From contig JAHBAO020000039.1 of the NCBI GenBank assembly GCA_018500065.2, positions 1 to 7,528 on the forward strand: a stretch of DNA of 7,528 nucleotides. Direction: 5' to 3'. Below, piece by piece: positions 6,069 to 7,528 of this stretch (position 1 is the stretch's first letter; each line of letters opens with the position of its first letter). This DNA comes from Octadecabacter sp. Its GTDB lineage: Bacteria; Pseudomonadota; Alphaproteobacteria; Rhodobacterales; Rhodobacteraceae. The position numbers and the translations under genes were made by a program. The notes below the pieces were generated by a model that did not search any database, was not told where the DNA came from, and saw only the letters and a program-made list of their open reading frames with translations.

Positions 6069-6725
6069 TCATTGGGCTGGATAGTGAAATCGCAGGGCAG
6101 TACGGTCTTGTACACCCAATTTCGCAACTGAATTGCTGTCTTCGGAAAAAATCGAGCGGGTTTCGTAGTATGGATCGCGGATGTCAGTCATCAGGCCCAT
6201 CGCTTGGGTCAGTTCTTCCAGCATGATCGGGCCCGCTTGATTGATCGGAATATCAGCGGCAAATGCGATCAATGCTTCGGTCAACTTGAGGTCATCATCC
6301 CAATAAACTTGCACCAAGGCCGCGCCAATCAGGGTGCCGTCCATTTCGGGATAGCCTGTGCCGCGAACGGCATCACCAAAGCGGATCGGTTGTAAAAACA
6401 ACCTGACATGCGCAGATTGGGATTTAGCCACGCGTCGCAGGGTCAACCCGGGTGCTGCCGCGTTGATTTGCAAGATTGAAATATCCAATAGGCGGTCGAA
6501 CTCGCGTGCCAAGTCAGTCGGGTAGGACGGCGCCATCGGTTCGAAAGCGACGGTCACTACCTGTTGATCCCAGCGCACAATCGGCGCGTTGCACCCCTGC
6601 CCCGGCGTCGCTGCACAGGACACCACGCCGTAGAATTCACCATCGGTTAACGGGCCATCTGTGACGATATATTCCTGCGCGCAAAGTGGTGTGGCGAGCA
6701 TCAGGGCCGCCAATGAACGGATCAT
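6069..6725 (-). CDS. DUF2927 domain-containing exported protein
   Basis: A 218-residue protein of unknown function. A short signal peptide is visible, with a hydrophobic run at about 4-12 and a likely cut after Cys-Ala16 before QEY, so the mature protein should be periplasmic. Cys37 and Cys45 could form a disulfide. The C-terminal half carries the segment I recognise as DUF2927: IMLEELTQAMGL at 167-178, then a loop and SIF at 191-193, ending RTALRFHYP. That helix looks like the HExxH helix of matrixin-type metallopeptidases with both histidines replaced (Glu170, Gln174), so catalysis of that type is unlikely. Its ATG overlaps the mtnP stop by 4 bases (ATGA), and apt starts 19 bases after its stop. 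A role in adenine salvage is not evident; the family call is by recognition and is moderately sure. Confidence 0.8.
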   Translation of the reverse strand: MIRSLAALMLATPLCAQEYIVTDGPLTDGEFYGVVSCAATPGQGCNAPIVRWDQQVVTVAFEPMAPSYPTDLAREFDRLLDISILQINAAAPGLTLRRVAKSQSAHVRLFLQPIRFGDAVRGTGYPEMDGTLIGAALVQVYWDDDLKLTEALIAFAADIPINQAGPIMLEELTQAMGLMTDIRDPYYETRSIFSEDSNSVAKLGVQDRTALRFHYPAQ

Positions 6726-7528
6726 AAAACCCGACCTGCAACCGCATCAAGTTTCGCCAAGACCGTAGGATCGCGGGCCTCGGGTGCGGTCATGATCGCG
6801 AATTCCAACGCGCGATCACAGCCACAAGGACAGGCTTCCCGCGTCCTGCCCAACCGCGCTGGGATATCTGCAACCATTGCTTTGGCCGCCGCCGAGTTCG
6901 CGCCTAAAGTCTTGATAATATCTGAAATATCGACGCTTCCGTGGTCGGGATGCCAGCTGTCGTAGTCGGTTATCATCGCCACGGAGGCATAACAAAGCTC
7001 TGCTTCGCGGGCGAGTTTCGCCTCGGGCATGTTGGTCATGCCGATCACATCACACCCCCAAACCTCACGGTACAATTTGCTTTCCGCAAGGGATGAAAAC
7101 TGCGGTCCTTCCATCGCCAGATAGGTGCCACCACGATGCACGGTTACACCTGCCGCCTTGCCAGCCGCTTCGCACGCATCGCCAAGACGTGCACAAACAG
7201 GATGCGCCACGCTGACGTGGGCCACGCAGCCCGTGCCAAAAAACGACTTTTCACGCGCGAACGTGCGGTCAATGAAATCGCTCACCACAACGAAATCACC
7301 TGGCGCCATGTCTTCCCGAAAGGACCCGCAAGCCGAAACCGAAATCACATCCGTACAGCCAAGCCGTTTGAGCGCATCAATATTGGCACGGTACGGAACA
7401 GTACTCGGGGAATGAACATGCCCCCGCCCGTGACGCGGCAAAAATGCCATGTCTGTGCCATCCAACGCACCCGTCAAAATCGCGTCAGACGGCGCACCCC
7501 AAGGGCTGTCCACGTGCACCCATTCAGC
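6722..7528 (-). CDS. mtnP: S-methyl-5'-thioadenosine phosphorylase (N-terminus cut by window edge)
   Basis: Cytoplasmic phosphorylase that splits 5'-methylthioadenosine, the by-product of polyamine and homoserine-lactone synthesis, into adenine and methylthioribose-1-phosphate. The frame stays open to the window end and the visible protein begins AEWVHVDSPWGAPSDA, so about 25-30 residues with the GGTG phosphate loop should lie outside. A GTG at 7519 is internal and not a true start. Visible family motifs are RHGRGH, SACGSFRE, AMEGPQFSSLAES, GMTNMPEAKLAREAELCYAS and ITDYDSW, whose aspartates contact the base in the human enzyme. The C-terminus has a Cys-Pro-Cys-Gly-Cys cluster (6818-6832) before the conserved ITAPEARDP-like segment. 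First visible gene of a mtnP-DUF2927-apt operon. A purine nucleoside phosphorylase activity is the main alternative. Confidence 0.94.
   Translation of the reverse strand, partial: AEWVHVDSPWGAPSDAILTGALDGTDMAFLPRHGRGHVHSPSTVPYRANIDALKRLGCTDVISVSACGSFREDMAPGDFVVVSDFIDRTFAREKSFFGTGCVAHVSVAHPVCARLGDACEAAGKAAGVTVHRGGTYLAMEGPQFSSLAESKLYREVWGCDVIGMTNMPEAKLAREAELCYASVAMITDYDSWHPDHGSVDISDIIKTLGANSAAAKAMVADIPARLGRTREACPCGCDRALEFAIMTAPEARDPTVLAKLDAVAGRVL

Noticed and set aside
6050..6127. Longer apt protein starting at 6127
   Set aside because: It would add 26 residues unlike Apt N-termini and overlap the DUF2927 gene; ATG 6049 has AGGA at good spacing.

Overview
The window reads as an ordinary chromosomal segment of an alphaproteobacterium, most likely a member of Rhodobacterales (Roseobacter-type). 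I infer this from protein style (a periplasmic DUF2927 protein, a DUF1178 protein, an alphaproteobacterial-type Nudix protein), moderately GC-rich codon use and dense operons with ATGA stop/start overlaps. The lineage call comes from recognition, not from a search. No mobile element, CRISPR array, rRNA or prophage was seen, and every gap between genes is shorter than 150 bases.

Layout. A complete tRNA-Cys with encoded CCA lies on the + strand at the left edge (2-75). A 130-base gap follows, and then the minus-strand pair panB-panC (1872 down to 206), which makes the pantoate and pantothenate of coenzyme A synthesis. A further 141-base gap separates panB from the end of a complete molybdate ABC transporter operon, modA-modB-modC (4528 down to 2014), also on the minus strand. 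A short divergent region (4529-4581) leads into two + strand genes: a Nudix hydrolase (4582-5043) and a DUF1178 zinc-ribbon-like protein that appears to start at TTG (5087-5503). Their 3' end meets that of the minus-strand gene apt with only 3 bases between the stop codons. Reading in from the right edge on the minus strand are mtnP (5'-methylthioadenosine phosphorylase, N-terminus outside the window), an exported DUF2927 protein and apt.

How the genes work together. MtnP splits methylthioadenosine into adenine and methylthioribose-1-phosphate, and Apt turns the adenine into AMP, so the right-hand operon is a purine-salvage arm of polyamine and methionine metabolism. The DUF2927 gene is coupled to mtnP by a 4-base overlap but encodes a secreted protein whose connection to salvage is unknown. 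ModA, ModB and ModC form a periplasmic binding protein, membrane channel and ATPase set for molybdate or tungstate. PanB and PanC catalyse two dedicated steps of pantothenate synthesis.

I see no clear undescribed system. The points most worth a second look are the DUF2927 protein (its operon position and a metzincin-like helix without zinc ligands), the variant Nudix box, the divergent mod/Nudix regulatory region, and several start-codon decisions.
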